Source of the DNA: Nematostella vectensis
Taxonomy: Eukaryota; Cnidaria; Anthozoa; Actiniaria; Edwardsiidae
Direction of reading: 5' to 3'
Assembly (NCBI RefSeq): GCF_932526225.1
Contig: NC_064043.1
Span: 11,203,821 to 11,267,820 of the forward strand
DNA: 64,000 bases
Part shown: in pieces, positions 34,954 to 48,050 of the stretch
How positions within the stretch are numbered: position 1 is the stretch's first letter
Layout: each line of letters begins with the position of its first letter
Made by a program: the position numbers and the translations under genes
The notes under the pieces: generated by a model
Told to the model about the DNA's origin: nothing
The model's input: the letters and a program-made list of their open reading frames with translations, nothing else
Databases searched by the model: none

Positions 34954-37900
34954 TCATGACTCATCCTTGGCGACACAAAACTCTAGATACAAGTCCCTCT
35001 TCATTACGGTCGCATGCAGGAGAGCTCGACCCAGACTCTCGTAAGTAGCCGCGGAGGCTTGGATTTCAGTCCAGCGCTTAAGAACACCATAGCAACGCTC
35101 GTATAGCTGCGTTTTGTCGGCTTCGAGCTGTTCCAGTTCCGGCTCATCCAGACCGAGAGCGCGGCCAAGTCTTTTCCACAGGGAGCCAACTTCTCGGGCC
35201 AGGAGGATCATGTCATCTACAGTTGGACGGCCGCTCTTGCTAACAAACTCTGTGCCAGCCTTAAAAATACGTATGTTATCATCAGTCATAATTCAGTAGT
35301 GGATTTTGGTTAAAAAAAAGCTTGTATTGTATCATACAGAAAGATATAAAGTGAATAAAAAAACTAATATTGTTTCTCTTGTTAACTGGGGTTTTCCTGA
35401 CAGAGAAAAAAGAGCAAGTTTTCCCAAAATAAGGTCTGGTTAACTTCGGTAAGCTTGAATTTTTGCATACAGGTTCCTTATGTTATGGAAACCAACATAT
35501 CAAAAAGTGTTTTTTTTTTAATTAAGCCTACTCTGCTCGCTAATATCTAAATTTCATATCTTCTAAATTTCTTTAAAATTTGGAATTAAGCTTTTGGTCA
35601 GAGGAACCTTTTGTATGCGGAATCTTGAGCTTATATATTGAGAATTGGAAAATTTCATGCCATTTTTTTGCTCTGTCGGGTTTTCCCATATTCAGATTGT
35701 TGACGAGCAAAATAAAGAGAGTATCCCAATATTGCTGAGACTTATTATCGTTTTGTGTCGATCCAAACACATTCATCCTCGGAATCTCTCATTACCGGAG
35801 TTATTACCGGAAAATAGATCTGGGTTGCCGAGGATGAACACATTCGGTTCGTGGTTGATTCAGACGTCACACAAAATGTGTCATTTTTTTGATCTCCCAG
35901 GATGCTATTTGGCCGCTGTTTCCGTAGACACTTCGGGATAGCTCGAATTGTTTGTAGCTAGCCTCGGTGCCCTATTATCGGACAGCCAAGCAAACGCCGA
36001 ACGATTCAGCGTAAATTTGAGTGATCGCCAAGCGAAAGCACATTTTGCCGTGAAGTTTGTCAAGCGCGCGATGCATGAGTTTTGAATCGCTTGCTTCAAC
36101 GGAGAAAGAGTCTCAAACTTAATTCTATCGTGACTTTTGCAAAGTACATTTGTCAACAATTATTGCCTGATGTATTTTATTGAAAATAAAACATAATTTT
36201 CCCTGTTTTTTTTTTGCGAAGGAATCTGCTGGTTGATAATACGGCTACGGTGTCCGATATTAGGTAAGAGCATCCGATAATAGGGCTTCACAAGACTTCT
36301 TACTAATAATTGTTTTCTCCCGAATTTAACCATCGAATTTTCGTTATCTAGGTCGAATTGTTATGTTTAATAGTAAGTTATTTCTAGCTGTAAAACCCAA
36401 GATTCAATTGTGTTTAGTACGGGAGATATTTTAGCGTAAATCTTAAGTGTCCCATAATAGAATAATGACATAAAATAATAGTAATAGAGTAATAAAGTAA
36501 TAGAGTAATGAAATAAGTAATAGAGTAATGACATAAGAAATAGAATATTAACATAAGTCATAGAGTAATGACATAAGTAATAGAATAATGACATAAGTTA
36601 TAGAGTAATGAGAAAAGAAATAGAATATTAACCCACCTGTGTCCCTACTTCATCATTGAACCATCGCCTTAGACCCGGAACGGTGAACCTTGAAGCGTCC
36701 CCAAAGACACGATCACATCGGTATGGCGTCTCACCATCATGTAGGCACACTAACATGTGAACACAGTCCTGGTCACAACAGCTAGTCCTACCGTGTTCTT
36801 GGCATTTCTCAGATGCACAAGCAAGGCATTCTACGCAGAACTCATGCCGCATGTGTCCTAACCAGTCCCAGTCACGTGACAGTTCATCAAGAGAGTCTTC
36901 AAGGAGCATGCGCACTCGAACAGCCAGACCTTGCTCGCACATGTCAGCAGTGAACGCGGTAAGAATTACTTTGATGCAGCGTTTACCACAGAGGAGATAC
37001 AAATCGTGGCTGTTCTTCGCACCGATGGCAAAGCCTGCACCATTTCGAAACAGAGTTGGCGGCCTTGTGAAGCCCATCTCATTAAAATGGCGAATGAGAC
37101 GAGACACCAGCTGCGGGAACAAGCCATGTGGGACAAAGCCGTCCGGAAAGTGGATGAGCAGAGGACAGGGGTCCCCATCTTTGGGACAAGCTTTAGTCAG
37201 AGACTCGGGTGAGGAGGTGAGTTGAGCCGGGACGAAGTACTGCACGGATTGCTGGCTGTTTTCATCTGGTGCGTTAAGCCTGGCAATCAAGCCGTAACGT
37301 TCCATCATGGATAAGAGATCCTGCTGCGCCTGGCTGTCACCAGGGACAATCTCGCCAAACACGTGATCTATCAGAGACTGGTGCAGGGTTCCCGTCTTCT
37401 CCAGGGTCTTCCAGTACTTTGCGTGCATAGGATCCTGCGGTAGCAAAAATCTCTGATAATTCAGATTCTAAACATCCAAAAAGGTTACGCTCGAGATTTA
37501 TTTGTTAATATATGTAACATTTACTTATTTACATTTAATTTAACACAAAACACGCTAAAAAGAAAGAAGCTATAATATATATCAATAAGCAGATAAAAAG
37601 AAAAGACAAAGAACTACACTTCAAAGATAACGTTGAGAACGTCAAATAGAAACACTAGTCGCTATCAGAGTCTTAATGAACCATTATCTGAGTATCTAGA
37701 AGTATCTATAGTCTTAAAATGAACAAGTATCAATTTATTTAAATTGACATCTTACCATGTGGTCAAAGGTGCGTACTGTGATCAACTTCTTGAACAGATT
37801 AATCAGCCACTGACTCTGCAGCACTACCGTGCCCGCGTGCTTGACGATCACCCGCAGATCGTGGTAGAAGTTCAGCATGGTGTTAACCTCTTGGTCGTCT

Positions 37901-40900
37901 ATGATAAAGCACTCGGTTTGCGCGATACGCCGCACGTCGCTCAGGGGTAAGAAGTACACATTGCGCTCTATCTGCTCAGCTATGGCCTTCTCGAAATTGA
38001 ACCACTTGGCGGGTAGCGTCTCTCCCATGTACGGCTCTGACTCCAGCACATGAGCGATCTTGGTTTTTAGATCCTGTATTCCCTGGTCATCTGACGACTT
38101 GGTATTGTCTACCGAAAAGAACGGCCGAATCACGTGCTCGTCATATGTCTTACCACAAATTTCTTCGGCCAGGAGCGCGTGCGCCTGCTTGACTGGAACG
38201 CACGGTTGGTCAGCGTGTGTGCCGACTATGAGTACAGGCGGGCGCAGATACTTTGTTTTAGTGGCGCGAGTTGTGCCTGTCTTGTCTGAAAGCAGCTCGG
38301 CCTCTTCATCTCGCTCCTCCAGGCTCTGGATGCAGTGGACCGTTACCAGCCACGAGATCAGGTTCTCCAGGTTCGTCTCATTGTTCGCGTTGTCCAGCTT
38401 GATATCAGCCACGCCCTGTCGCATGCAAGGCTCCGCCCTCTCGTTCAGGTTCTTACTCAAGTTGTGCGTGAGGACGTAGACAGCTCTAGACGAGAAGAAC
38501 ACGGGATGCGTGGCGTAGTACAAGTGTTGTCCTGCAAAGTCCCACACGTCCAGGACGGTCTCCTTGCGTTTTTCTGATAGACTACTATCCCTTAAATGTT
38601 GTGCAATAAGTCGCTTAAGCCTCTCTGATAGCTGCAATGAGATATTTGGTGACACCTGTATGCGATCGGTGAGTTTAGAACCATCTTCTTCGTCTTGTTG
38701 TGGTGTCGATGGAGTAACTTTGGCATCGTCTTGAACAGCAGATTTCTCCAGACTTAATTCTTTAAAAGCATCCTCCAAAGCCTCTGATACCTGACAAAAC
38801 ATTAGGATTTTAAGATAGTGGAATAGCGATTTTTTATGACTTATAGGAAAATATGGTGTTTCACAAACGGAAAACTACCTCTTCCCTTTCTATTCTTGAT
38901 AAAAGATCTTCTTCACCAACAGGTTTTGCCTCCTCTTCTTTGTTGATTAAGAGGGAACGCAAATTTTCAACTATCATTGCAACGAGGGCACGCTCCGACT
39001 GACTCCCAGGCTCAATCTCGTCAGACAACCTTTGCCAGCGGCTGACTTGCTCGACATCCACCTCAAATGTAGATGGATCCACCTCAATTCCCTCGGTGCT
39101 CACTTCACTAGGGTCAAATGGAATTCCGAGAAGAGACTTTTTCAGACTCGTCTTTCCCGCGCGATCTTGACCAATCAGCATGATGCGCCCGCGATAAACC
39201 TGGACCTTGCCTTCCAGCAGCGCCTTTCGGTACGCATGCTCCGCCTCAGGCCCTCGCGCTAAGATCTCCGCAGGGACTAGTATGAATCGAAAGTAACGCA
39301 TCAACGTAAGTCCATTTGTATCATTATGATTAGATATACTGTATGGCAAATGGGAGGTCGTAAAAAAGTGTAGATGCTTGATACCTTGATCCGTTTCGTC
39401 TATCGATGCCTTGTCAGTGTATCTCTTATTGAAAAAACCAAACACACCATCCGCCTTTTGGCCGAACCACATGTCATCGGGCATAAACCTTAGAGTAAGA
39501 TGTAAATACAATAAAGACTAGCACACAATGTGGATTAAGAACACCCAGACAGACAAGTGTCTGTAAAATAATTGTTCTTATATTTAGAACAAACTGTCTA
39601 TTGCTGCATTTGTGATGCATGAAGAAAAGACATATTCGAATCTTCGACATCTTGCCTCGGTCAGAATACAAACGTCTAAGGCAAAAGGCAATACTATACC
39701 ACTAGTAATTACGCATTCTTACTTGCGCGGTTGGGATGACATAACGGTTATCACTTCCCCCTTCTTGAAAGACATTTGTATGGGAAGTTGGGCTGTAAAG
39801 TCCGCAGTCGCGGTTACAATCATTGGTCGACTCTAAAAGGAAAACAGGTAAGACGACCATGAATGAGCCTGGTATGAATTGAGACCATAATTAATGCACT
39901 TTTACTACCCCCCCCCCCCCTCCGCCTCCTTGTCCAACATACATCACTGCTGAAATTCGTACAACCAAGGGCAAGGTGAAGGAATAGAAGAATAGAGGGA
40001 GATAATGGTTTCAGGTGGATAAGCAACGCAAACGCGACAAATCCTTCCTTTCGCGCCAAACAGGACCCTCATTATAAATGAGACGACCCATTTCTTTATC
40101 GGTTTAGCCAGGCGTACACACCTAGGCTGGCATAAGTTCTCTTGATGGACTGTTGAAATCAAGGTACGTCATATAGCATGTCATGGTTTACCTGTTCAAG
40201 CATAACGACCAACTCCTTGATGCTAGGCCTGGGTCCTAGTGGATCTGTACATCGTTCTATCACGTGACGCATTGTATCAGGGAACCTGTACTCTTGCCAG
40301 TATCGCGGGCTCTGGACAAGACGTGCATGTATCGATAAGACTTCTTTTGTTGAATATCAACAAATGTAAATTGTGACACTTACACATTACGTATCTTTAC
40401 TGATGAGCGTTTGAAGAGCAATTGATTGTGTCTCACTATATTTATTTGTGAAAAGTAGACGGGGGTGCTTGACCTATCTTTTAGGGTATAAAATTCTTAC
40501 CAACTGCTATCTCTTAGGGGGTGTTTCAGGATTTTTTGGTTTTTGGGATTTTGGTTTTGGTTTTGACAAAAAAAAATTGGTTTCAAGACCGCAACAAAAT
40601 TCAGGAAAACTGAACCTTTTTTTTTTTAAATGCTATCACTTCCTTCGAACACACCCAATGTGCTCTTACCCTAGGGGTAAGAATTGTTGTTGACCACTCC
40701 CTTAGTACTATCTCTTAGGGTTAAAATTGATTTTGCTGTCTTTTTTCCTCCAAGTCCTCCCCCCCCCCCCCGATCCACATCTACTGTAACTCACTCGCAC
40801 GAGGAATAAAAAGACTTCCTCTCACCGCTGGCTTGAAATAGTCAATGTTAGATGACCAATCAGTTGGAAGGCTCCAATAAAGGTTGCGTAAGAGCTGACC

Positions 40901-42870
40901 GAAGGTGTAAACAAGGTCTTTCCTGAGGTCATATCTCTCAGTTCCCACCAGAAACTCGACTTCAGTTCCAAAAGGATGGGACCTAAACGAGACAACAAGC
41001 ATCAGAAAACTACTTCAACCTTTACAATGAGTTACAACATGGACTTACTTTGTTCTGTGCTCTAGATACCAGTTGAAGGTGAAACCTCCTATCTTGATCT
41101 TTAGCATGTGGAGATAAAGAGATTAGTTTAACCCCATGACTGTGTTGTGTAAAGAAATGAGAAGATGAGTTAATAAATAGACGAAACAAGTGTAAACGCG
41201 GACGAAAATATTGATAAATAAAACAGATGTTCTATTGTGGCCATTTTCCATGGAGTTTCGATTATACAGTAAAAATGTAAAGTTGGAAGGTGGAAGGTCC
41301 ACGTATCTTCTAGTATTTCCAAGGGAAATCCACTACTTAGAAAGCAAAAGTGGATACAGAATATCAGGAAACAAAAGAAAAATTCGCAAACCATTTAGGT
41401 AAGTTGTAGAAAAGCTAGGGGGTCTATGTAGGCGTTGTGAAAATGGAAATAAATTAACACAATGTTGAAGTTTTATTATTTTAACGTTTCAAGTACCTTC
41501 TGATTAGGAAACACATAAACAAAGGGAGGAAGAACTGCTTTAAATGGCTTGTTTTGATCTTCTAAGTATTCCAATGCTTTGGTAATTTGACAGGCATAAG
41601 AGTAGATCGTGCGAACGGATGTGATTTTCCCAGGTTCCATGCGATCATAAAGGCTTCCAAGAACGCCAAAGTCTACAACCTGCAAAGGTGCATCATATGT
41701 CGTAATAAATTCATAGTTAACAAATAGCTCTCATTTTTGCATGCGTCTGTCCTCTAATAGATGCACAGATGACATCACAGCGTGTCATGAACAGAAAATT
41801 ACGCAACGAGACACAGTCAAGAGTGGTTGGCACATGGGGCCTTAACCGTGAGACCAACATCAGCAAACAGTTACAGAACCAAACAAAACAGCTTAAGTAA
41901 CAAAGCAACATCAAACAGCTAGTTCAAAAACGACCTCAAACAGTAACAAAACAACAGCATCAAACAGTTATAATATCAAAACGAAAACAAATAGGTATTA
42001 GATTAACAAACATCAAACAATACAATAATGACAGCAGTTGACCAAAACACCAATAACGAAAATGTTAAGTTTAACAACAACAACTAAACAACAACAAAAT
42101 AACAAGGCATAGCAAAACAATTAAGCAGAAAAAGATAGTAATTATGGCTTGTTACCTGTCACCTGTCCTCCTCGTGCCGTGTGGCACATAGGGCCTTCAT
42201 TAAATATGGCTTACCAAGGCTAAAGTATTGACATATTTCCCAAACACGATGACCCCATGAAGCTTTATGATGTTTTCATGGTCTAGGGAACTCAGGAAAA
42301 TGGCCTCTTCCAGAAACACATTGAGTTGGTCTCCATCTTCTTTAGGGCAACGGATACATACATCCAACTGCCAAAAAAGTGGTTAACACTGATGAAAATG
42401 CTATAACAAAACAATTTGAGTTGTGAAATAATGTATTGTAACAAACAAAATAACCCTGTTGTTTTGGATTACAGTTTACATGCCTGCATTCCATCTGTCC
42501 TTGCCCAAATTGCTCTGTAGACTGTCCCAGAATATGCTGTGTACTCCGCGATTTTTTCTTTTATTTCAATAGCAGATCGTTTAATCACAAGGATTCCACT
42601 TGATTGCAACTGCTCTCTGAAATCATTGGGCTTTACCACCTAGAAACAATAGTTTAAAAAATAAGTTAATTTGAATTGAAGTCAAATTTAGAAAAACATT
42701 TTTTAAATTCTAAAATTTTAAGAATTATACTTAACATTCCTCTCACCAAATATCAAATGAAATGAAATGCAAAGAAGCTGGTATTCTTTTCTTAAGGCAA
42801 AGTGAAAATTAAAGCAAATTTCATGGTTTTACCAACAAGGCCATAGCAGAGGTTGGGGCATTGCCCCCCC

Positions 42871-42901
<31 letters not shown>

Positions 42902-45018
42902 ACACACATTTCTACATTTACACAAATGTGTAAACATTAAAAGGAAATGACCAGTAGGGGGGTGGCTATGCCAATGTTTCTGTATTGTAACCTCTCAATA
43001 TTTTGAGGCCTGCTATGGCACAAACCATACTGAAAAGAAAAAAGGCTTCAAGAGCATGGTGTCTAATATATAGACATAAGTATGTCACAGCAACTCTATT
43101 TGACACTGCTAATTTACCTGTAATTCTAAAATGTCAGGAAAGCTAATATACTGCTGTACCGCAAGATCTTTTCTCAACCCCAAACTGTTGTCCTTGAAGA
43201 AGATTGGGGGCTTTTCTTCACTGGATTCTAAGAAATCATTCAAATCATCGATAGTTGTGATGTTGTGGTCATAGCAGAGAAGATTAAACCAAATGGTTAA
43301 CCTGTTGGACTGAAGAAGGAGAAATAGCTTGTCCTGTTTGTTTAATGACCTGAAGCGAATACAGATAAATAAGGCTCAATATCTGAAGTCATAATTTGAC
43401 AAAAATGTCACTAACATTTTAATTAATATCTAATTAAAGTATAATATAGGTCATAAGTAGATATCATTAACAAAGACTTTAAAAAGGTATTATGCACTGT
43501 AGGGGCACTGCTTTGTATTATACTCAATCCCATAACAAGAATCTTTTGCAGGGTGTTCTAAATTACCAAAAAAACAATATTCTGTTCTGAAATGCATATT
43601 ACTCTTTTTATAAAATTCTGAGGCCTGAATTTAAGTTGTGCATCGTAAATATTTTTTATCAAATTTGAAACACAGTTAAATCACAGTTACTACATTTATA
43701 GATGGTTAGGAAACCTGGCGAACTTCAAAGGACACAATAGCTCTCTGATGTGAACATCCCTGTCACGTTATCATGCACAAACAAAGCGTACATTACAAGA
43801 AAACATACGGATGAGATTCATGAATACGAGTATGCTGGCACGGATCGTTTATTGACTTAATTTATTTAAAACTTTGTCATTTTATATCAAGTCTCTTTTA
43901 ATCTTTGTCTTTATCACTTATATCATGTTGTATCGCAATTTTATCCTGAGCTCAACAGCCCGGGAAGATTAGATTTATACAACCATATATATTTTGTACA
44001 AGTACCAAGGAGGGCTGAAATTCTATAGAGAGTACAGCTCTATTGAACAATCTAAGAGACCTTACACAGCAAGCATCACAGCATAGCCTTGGTTCGAATC
44101 GTCAGAGTGGAGTTTTGAAAAGATCAAAAAGCGGGTTTGATGCAGAAAGCAACGATTCTTCATATACTCCATATATTCTCTTGTACTGTACGCTCAAGTT
44201 ATGCACTTACACAACCACGTGAAATGGCCAAAAAAATAATCCAGCCTTAGAAGTTTGTTTTATAAACAATTCCCTTATTATATTAACTATGGTTAAATTC
44301 ACTCAAAAATTAAACCCAAATCACACATGAGATCTGCTGTCTGAGACCAGAACAGATCCATACCCTCCAAACAGAGGAGATCCCCCCTGAATTACAATCC
44401 TATGAAAGTGACCCAAAATACAAGGTTCTTATAAGAAACATCCATTCAAATTACTAGTTTTTCTGGGATTAATATTATTGCCTGATATTTTGCTTATGTC
44501 AAACTTGTTAAAGTAACAAAACTTGTAGGCTAAGGCCTCAGTTTTGTCTACAACTGGAATCAATTCCTTTTCTTTTTTTGCTTTTTTGTCTAACCCCAAT
44601 CCACAAAATGGACCATTCATGCCTCCTTGAAGGGAAGAGGGGTTGACAACACCCTGTACACATCCTAATTACAGCTGATATTATTAAAAGGAGAGCAGAA
44701 AGTAATACCATACTTTTCACGTCCTTTTCTTGTTATTGGAAAGTAACTGTTATCATAGTCGTCATCATCATCACTGCTGTGAGCATCATAATGGACCACT
44801 CCCTTCTTTTTCCTATTCGTCTTTTTCCTCTTAGTCCCTGACGATGAAAATACAGCCCTTTGGGAAACAAACATCCCTTCATCCTCTTCATCTTCTTCAT
44901 CCTCAATTTTAATACTCTGCTTCCCATAAAAGACAGATGACTTTGGTGGAAGTCTGGGGCTTCGTTTTGTTTTTGCTCCTTTTGATTTTTTGGGCTCCTC
45001 TTTCCACCATTTCTTCAT
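34954..45018 (-). CDS. RocoA: pseudokinase-SH3-Roc-COR-Death protein, 1,368 aa, 14 exons
   Basis: Exons: 45018-44714, 43349-43118, 42639-42484, 42367-42215, 41679-41497, 41098-41049, 40982-40826, 40311-40192, 39832-39723, 39488-39385, 39276-38879, 38790-37756, 37434-36637, 35259-34954. All phases agree. Residues 1-101 are Lys/Arg-rich with Asp/Glu runs. Residues 102-179 are unrecognised. A tyrosine-kinase-like fold at about 190-452 (FLEEAIFLSSLDHENIIKLH, CTDPLGPRPSIKELVVMLEQ) lacks catalysis: VCIR in place of VAIK (Arg237), GGF in place of DFG (347-349), no HRD. SH3 at about 456-515 spans two exons (TADFTAQLPIQMSFKKGEVI, then WFGQKADGVFGFF). Roc has P-loop GQDRAGKT (559-566), DFAGQ (740-744) and THAD (847-850). 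COR runs to about 1115, then a Cys-rich region (CVECLACASEKCQEHG) and a Death domain at about 1285-1360 (WKRLGRALGLDEPELEQLEA). Role: probably a GTP-switched signalling scaffold. Intron 3 has a GC donor. Divergent from paralogue RocoB. Confidence 0.9.
36430..36632. repeat. AT-rich tandem repeat in RocoA intron 13
   Basis: Degenerate units of the type TAATAGAGTAATGACATAAG repeat about ten times and reach to within a few bases of the donor of RocoA exon 13 (36636). Confidence 0.8.
42484..42484 (-). other. GC-AG intron donor, RocoA intron 3
   Basis: The exon ends GGAATGCAG and the intron starts GCATGT. The next exon, after TTGGCAG, continues in phase 0 (LDVCIR), matching RocoB where the same intron has GTAGTG. 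A GT four bases on (CAT|GTAAAC) would break the frame. The GC donor is therefore the consistent reading. Confidence 0.7.
42869..42908. repeat. Poly-C / (CA)n tract in RocoA intron 2
   Basis: About 30 consecutive C followed by (AC)n. Such homopolymers are also assembly-error-prone, so the exact length is uncertain. Confidence 0.9.
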
Positions 45019-47263
45019 TGTAACTTACTGAAACAACAAACACGAAAGGTTGGTTCTCACCTAGGACGCAGGCGCAAACCCAGCACACAACATTTTCTAA
45101 TTCTCATTGTAATAAAAGCCCAAAAGCAAGAGCAAGAGAACACAACTGCTTGATTTTCTTCAACTTGTGCTTGTATTTGACTAATTCTCACATGTGTTGT
45201 GCTTGTGTTTGTGCTTTAAAGAGTCAAATAAGAGTGGTTTCTAATAAGATGTAAAATAATCAATTCCTATATGTAGGATATGTTTCAACATTTAAAAGTA
45301 GATAAAATTAAGGTAAATAAAAAAAGAAGGGTTCCAAATGCAGGAGAATACTTTTGTATTTTGTATAGTGGACAAAGTATGTTATTTTGAATATAGGTCA
45401 CAATGTACAAAGTCTCAGATCAGTATATTGGTCTAACTCAAGCAATTTGCAGTCCATTTTATTCCATGGTGAATACTAACAGGTGTTTATTTATTAACAA
45501 CCACAGTACCATAGCCCGTCTGGTCATCTTATCAAAATATTTCATTACAGTGACACTTTTCAAATATAGCATTCATATGACATATTTTTTCCGTGCTAAA
45601 AAGGTCTGTTACTGTTTACCAAATCATATGCTTTAAAACAACCGACGCTGGAAAAGCTTGGTTTATCATTAACTTAAGTTATTGTTGATAAATAAGCTTA
45701 CTTATCATTTGCCTGTCTGGACAAGCAAACTTGGTATAATGCAAAATATTTTGTATTCCATCTAGCAGGATTGCTTTGAATAAAGTCCAAATAGTGGCTG
45801 AAAATGAAACTGAATCACTTTGTTGATAATGATGTGCTGAAGCGGAATCGGCCGATGAAATTTCACAAAACAACAGGAGACAGCCCGATGCATATGTAAG
45901 TTAAATGAGACGAAATTACTCTAAATAAATAGTAAATAACCAACGTAAAAGAGTAAGTTTTAGTTAACCAATAATGAGTCCTAAATAAATAGATGAGAGA
46001 TGTGCGTAGCGAGAGCTCACCTTGGAGGGACGAGAATCAAAGATCATCATCGGTAGTAACATCGATCATTTCTCGTTCTCGGCCTTCCATCAAAATGGCG
46101 TCTGTGTCTATAACACAGGTATCCCAGCACTAGCAAAGCGAACTTTATAAAAATACGCTCTGATTTTAGAATTGCGTTAGAAATTCAAGTAAACAATGAT
46201 AACTAACGTGGTTTCCTTCCTTTTAGGATACTTGGTGATTTTTTCGTTTTTTATTCTTTTGATTGACAAAAAAATGTTTCCTGCTTAGTGGCCTGGCGAT
46301 GTAGAGTTTCCTTCGAAGACTCCATCTGGGGATGCCTTCATAGTTCTCCTTTCTTTTGTATGAAAATATTCCCTTGGGTGAGTAAACCAACGAACAAAAT
46401 ATGCTATACCACTTATTTGACTCTAGCTAGATGCACTTTTAATCCAAAAAAGTTTAAATACAGCCTTCACGCTTGATATTTGAATAGACAACTTTACACG
46501 ACATCAGACGGACCTGTAAGCTTAGCTTACTTGAGCCATACAAGCCATACAATTTCGTTTCATTTTATCAGATGCCATGTTCATTAGAAATTATGTTGTG
46601 AAGACCCAGTCGAGTAACCAGGAATGTTTGCCAAGGGGGGTTTCGCAGTCATGGAATAGAAATGACTGACCCTACAATAACCCCCACGTGAACCCCACTT
46701 TTCCCCGGGACCGTAGGGGTGGGGGTTTCAAATGATAACTACCTTATAACAATTAAAGCCGCATTGTCACCAGTTTACTTCCGGTTGATTACGTAACGAT
46801 CTCCAACGTATTAGTGGAAAACACGAAAAATATTTCAAAATATTGAAAGCAGTGTGTTTATTGAAAGTTTCTTTTAAGGATGTGATTGATAATTTAGAGC
46901 AGATGGCCTGTTAAATATCTCGGATTTGAATAGATTCTTTTGTCTTTTAACTGTTGAGGTTTCCGTTGGACCTCCGGAAGTAAACTGGTGACAATGCGGC
47001 TTTAATTTTTGCAACATCAAAATTGCTCAATTTTTAGAAGGCAATATTTCAGGACACTTTATTTTTGCGGCTTTGCTATTTTCGTAAAAAAAGCAGGTCA
47101 CTTTATTTTCCTGATTTTGCGACTTGGGGACAATAACATCAAGCAAAACAGGTGAAATTAGAACTAAGCATGCGTCAGGTAAATTTAGATCCACAAAAAT
47201 CTATAAATACAGTTCAGAATTGTCCATCTCAACCCCTTAATGTACTATATGTACATTATGGGA

Positions 47264-47432
47264 CTACAATACACCAAAAACTGGAAATCGACTCTGCCAA
47301 ATTTTCATCTTTAATAAGACTTCTTCAGGGCAGACTCAGTCTTCAGACTTCAGACTTCAGTCTGCCCTGAAGAAGTCTTATTAAAGACGAAAATTTGGCA
47401 GAGTCGATTTCCAGTTTTTGGTGTATTGTATT
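47264..47432. repeat. Hairpin-forming retroelement fragment, copy 1
   Basis: TACACCAAAAACTGGAAATC with GACTCTGCC and the CTGAAGAAGTCTTATTAAAG block occur in both orientations around a short centre, giving arms of about 75 bp. The right arm is followed by GTTCTGGTACGAGATCGCGA and CAGTTTGGGC. A second copy with a shorter hairpin is at 52770-52895. A CTGAAGAAG...CGAAA string is known from Penelope-like element ends, so that origin is possible but unproven. Confidence 0.6.
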
Positions 47433-47689
47433 CTTTGTTCTGGTACGAGATCGCGACAGTTTGGGCTTTTTGATTTTACATTATGGGACTAAATAGACAA
47501 GGTGTTTCTATAAAGCTTATTACACGGTTAATATTTCTGAGAAAGGTTTTTTTTGTACTCACTTAACTTTCACGCATCCCAATTTTCGCTACACATTATT
47601 TTCGCGTCACTTTGTTTTCAAGAATTTTTCAAAATCGCAAAATTCACGAAATTAAAGTGATGCAAAAATTAAGTGTAACCCAACTTGGT

Positions 47690-48050
47690 CATTTATCTTG
47701 TGAAATCGGGTGAAATACAGTAAATATGTGTAAAAACCAGAGAGAGCCAATGCGGGTGAATCCAGAGAATGTATAATAATGTCCAAAATCTTGCAACACC
47801 CGCCTAATGTGGGTGAGTCGACAGCTGTGATTATGCTAGGTGAAGCACAACAATGTGAGATTAGATATGGGACTGCAAAGCACTGTTGGAAAGCTTGGAT
47901 ACCGCTGACTAGGTACAGCAAGTGTGTCACATGACAGCTGTCTTTTTTTGGGAAATTCAGCTAAAAAATAGCCAGGGGCCAGTTGGTTGAGTACAACGAT
48001 GTGAGATTAGATATGGGACTGCAAAGCACTGTTGGAAATTTTGGATACCA
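47690..48050 (-). repeat. Dispersed repeat family, broken inverted copy
   Basis: In inverse orientation this carries the blocks CCAACAGTGCTTTGC, AGTCAGCGGTATCCAAGCTT and AGCTGAATTTCCC that mark the family at 33385-34265. GATATGGGACTGCAAAGCAC appears twice (47865 and 48010), so part of the copy is duplicated. Confidence 0.55.

Noticed and set aside
44085..44105. GGTTCGAATC resembling a tRNA B box
   Set aside because: No A box, acceptor stem or anticodon arm can be placed around it.
46288..46380. Acceptor-bounded open stretch on + (WPGDVEFPSKTPSGDAFIV...)
   Set aside because: It could follow the 8-codon exon at 46095 in phase but stops after 24 codons and matches no family I know. At most a non-coding leader exon.
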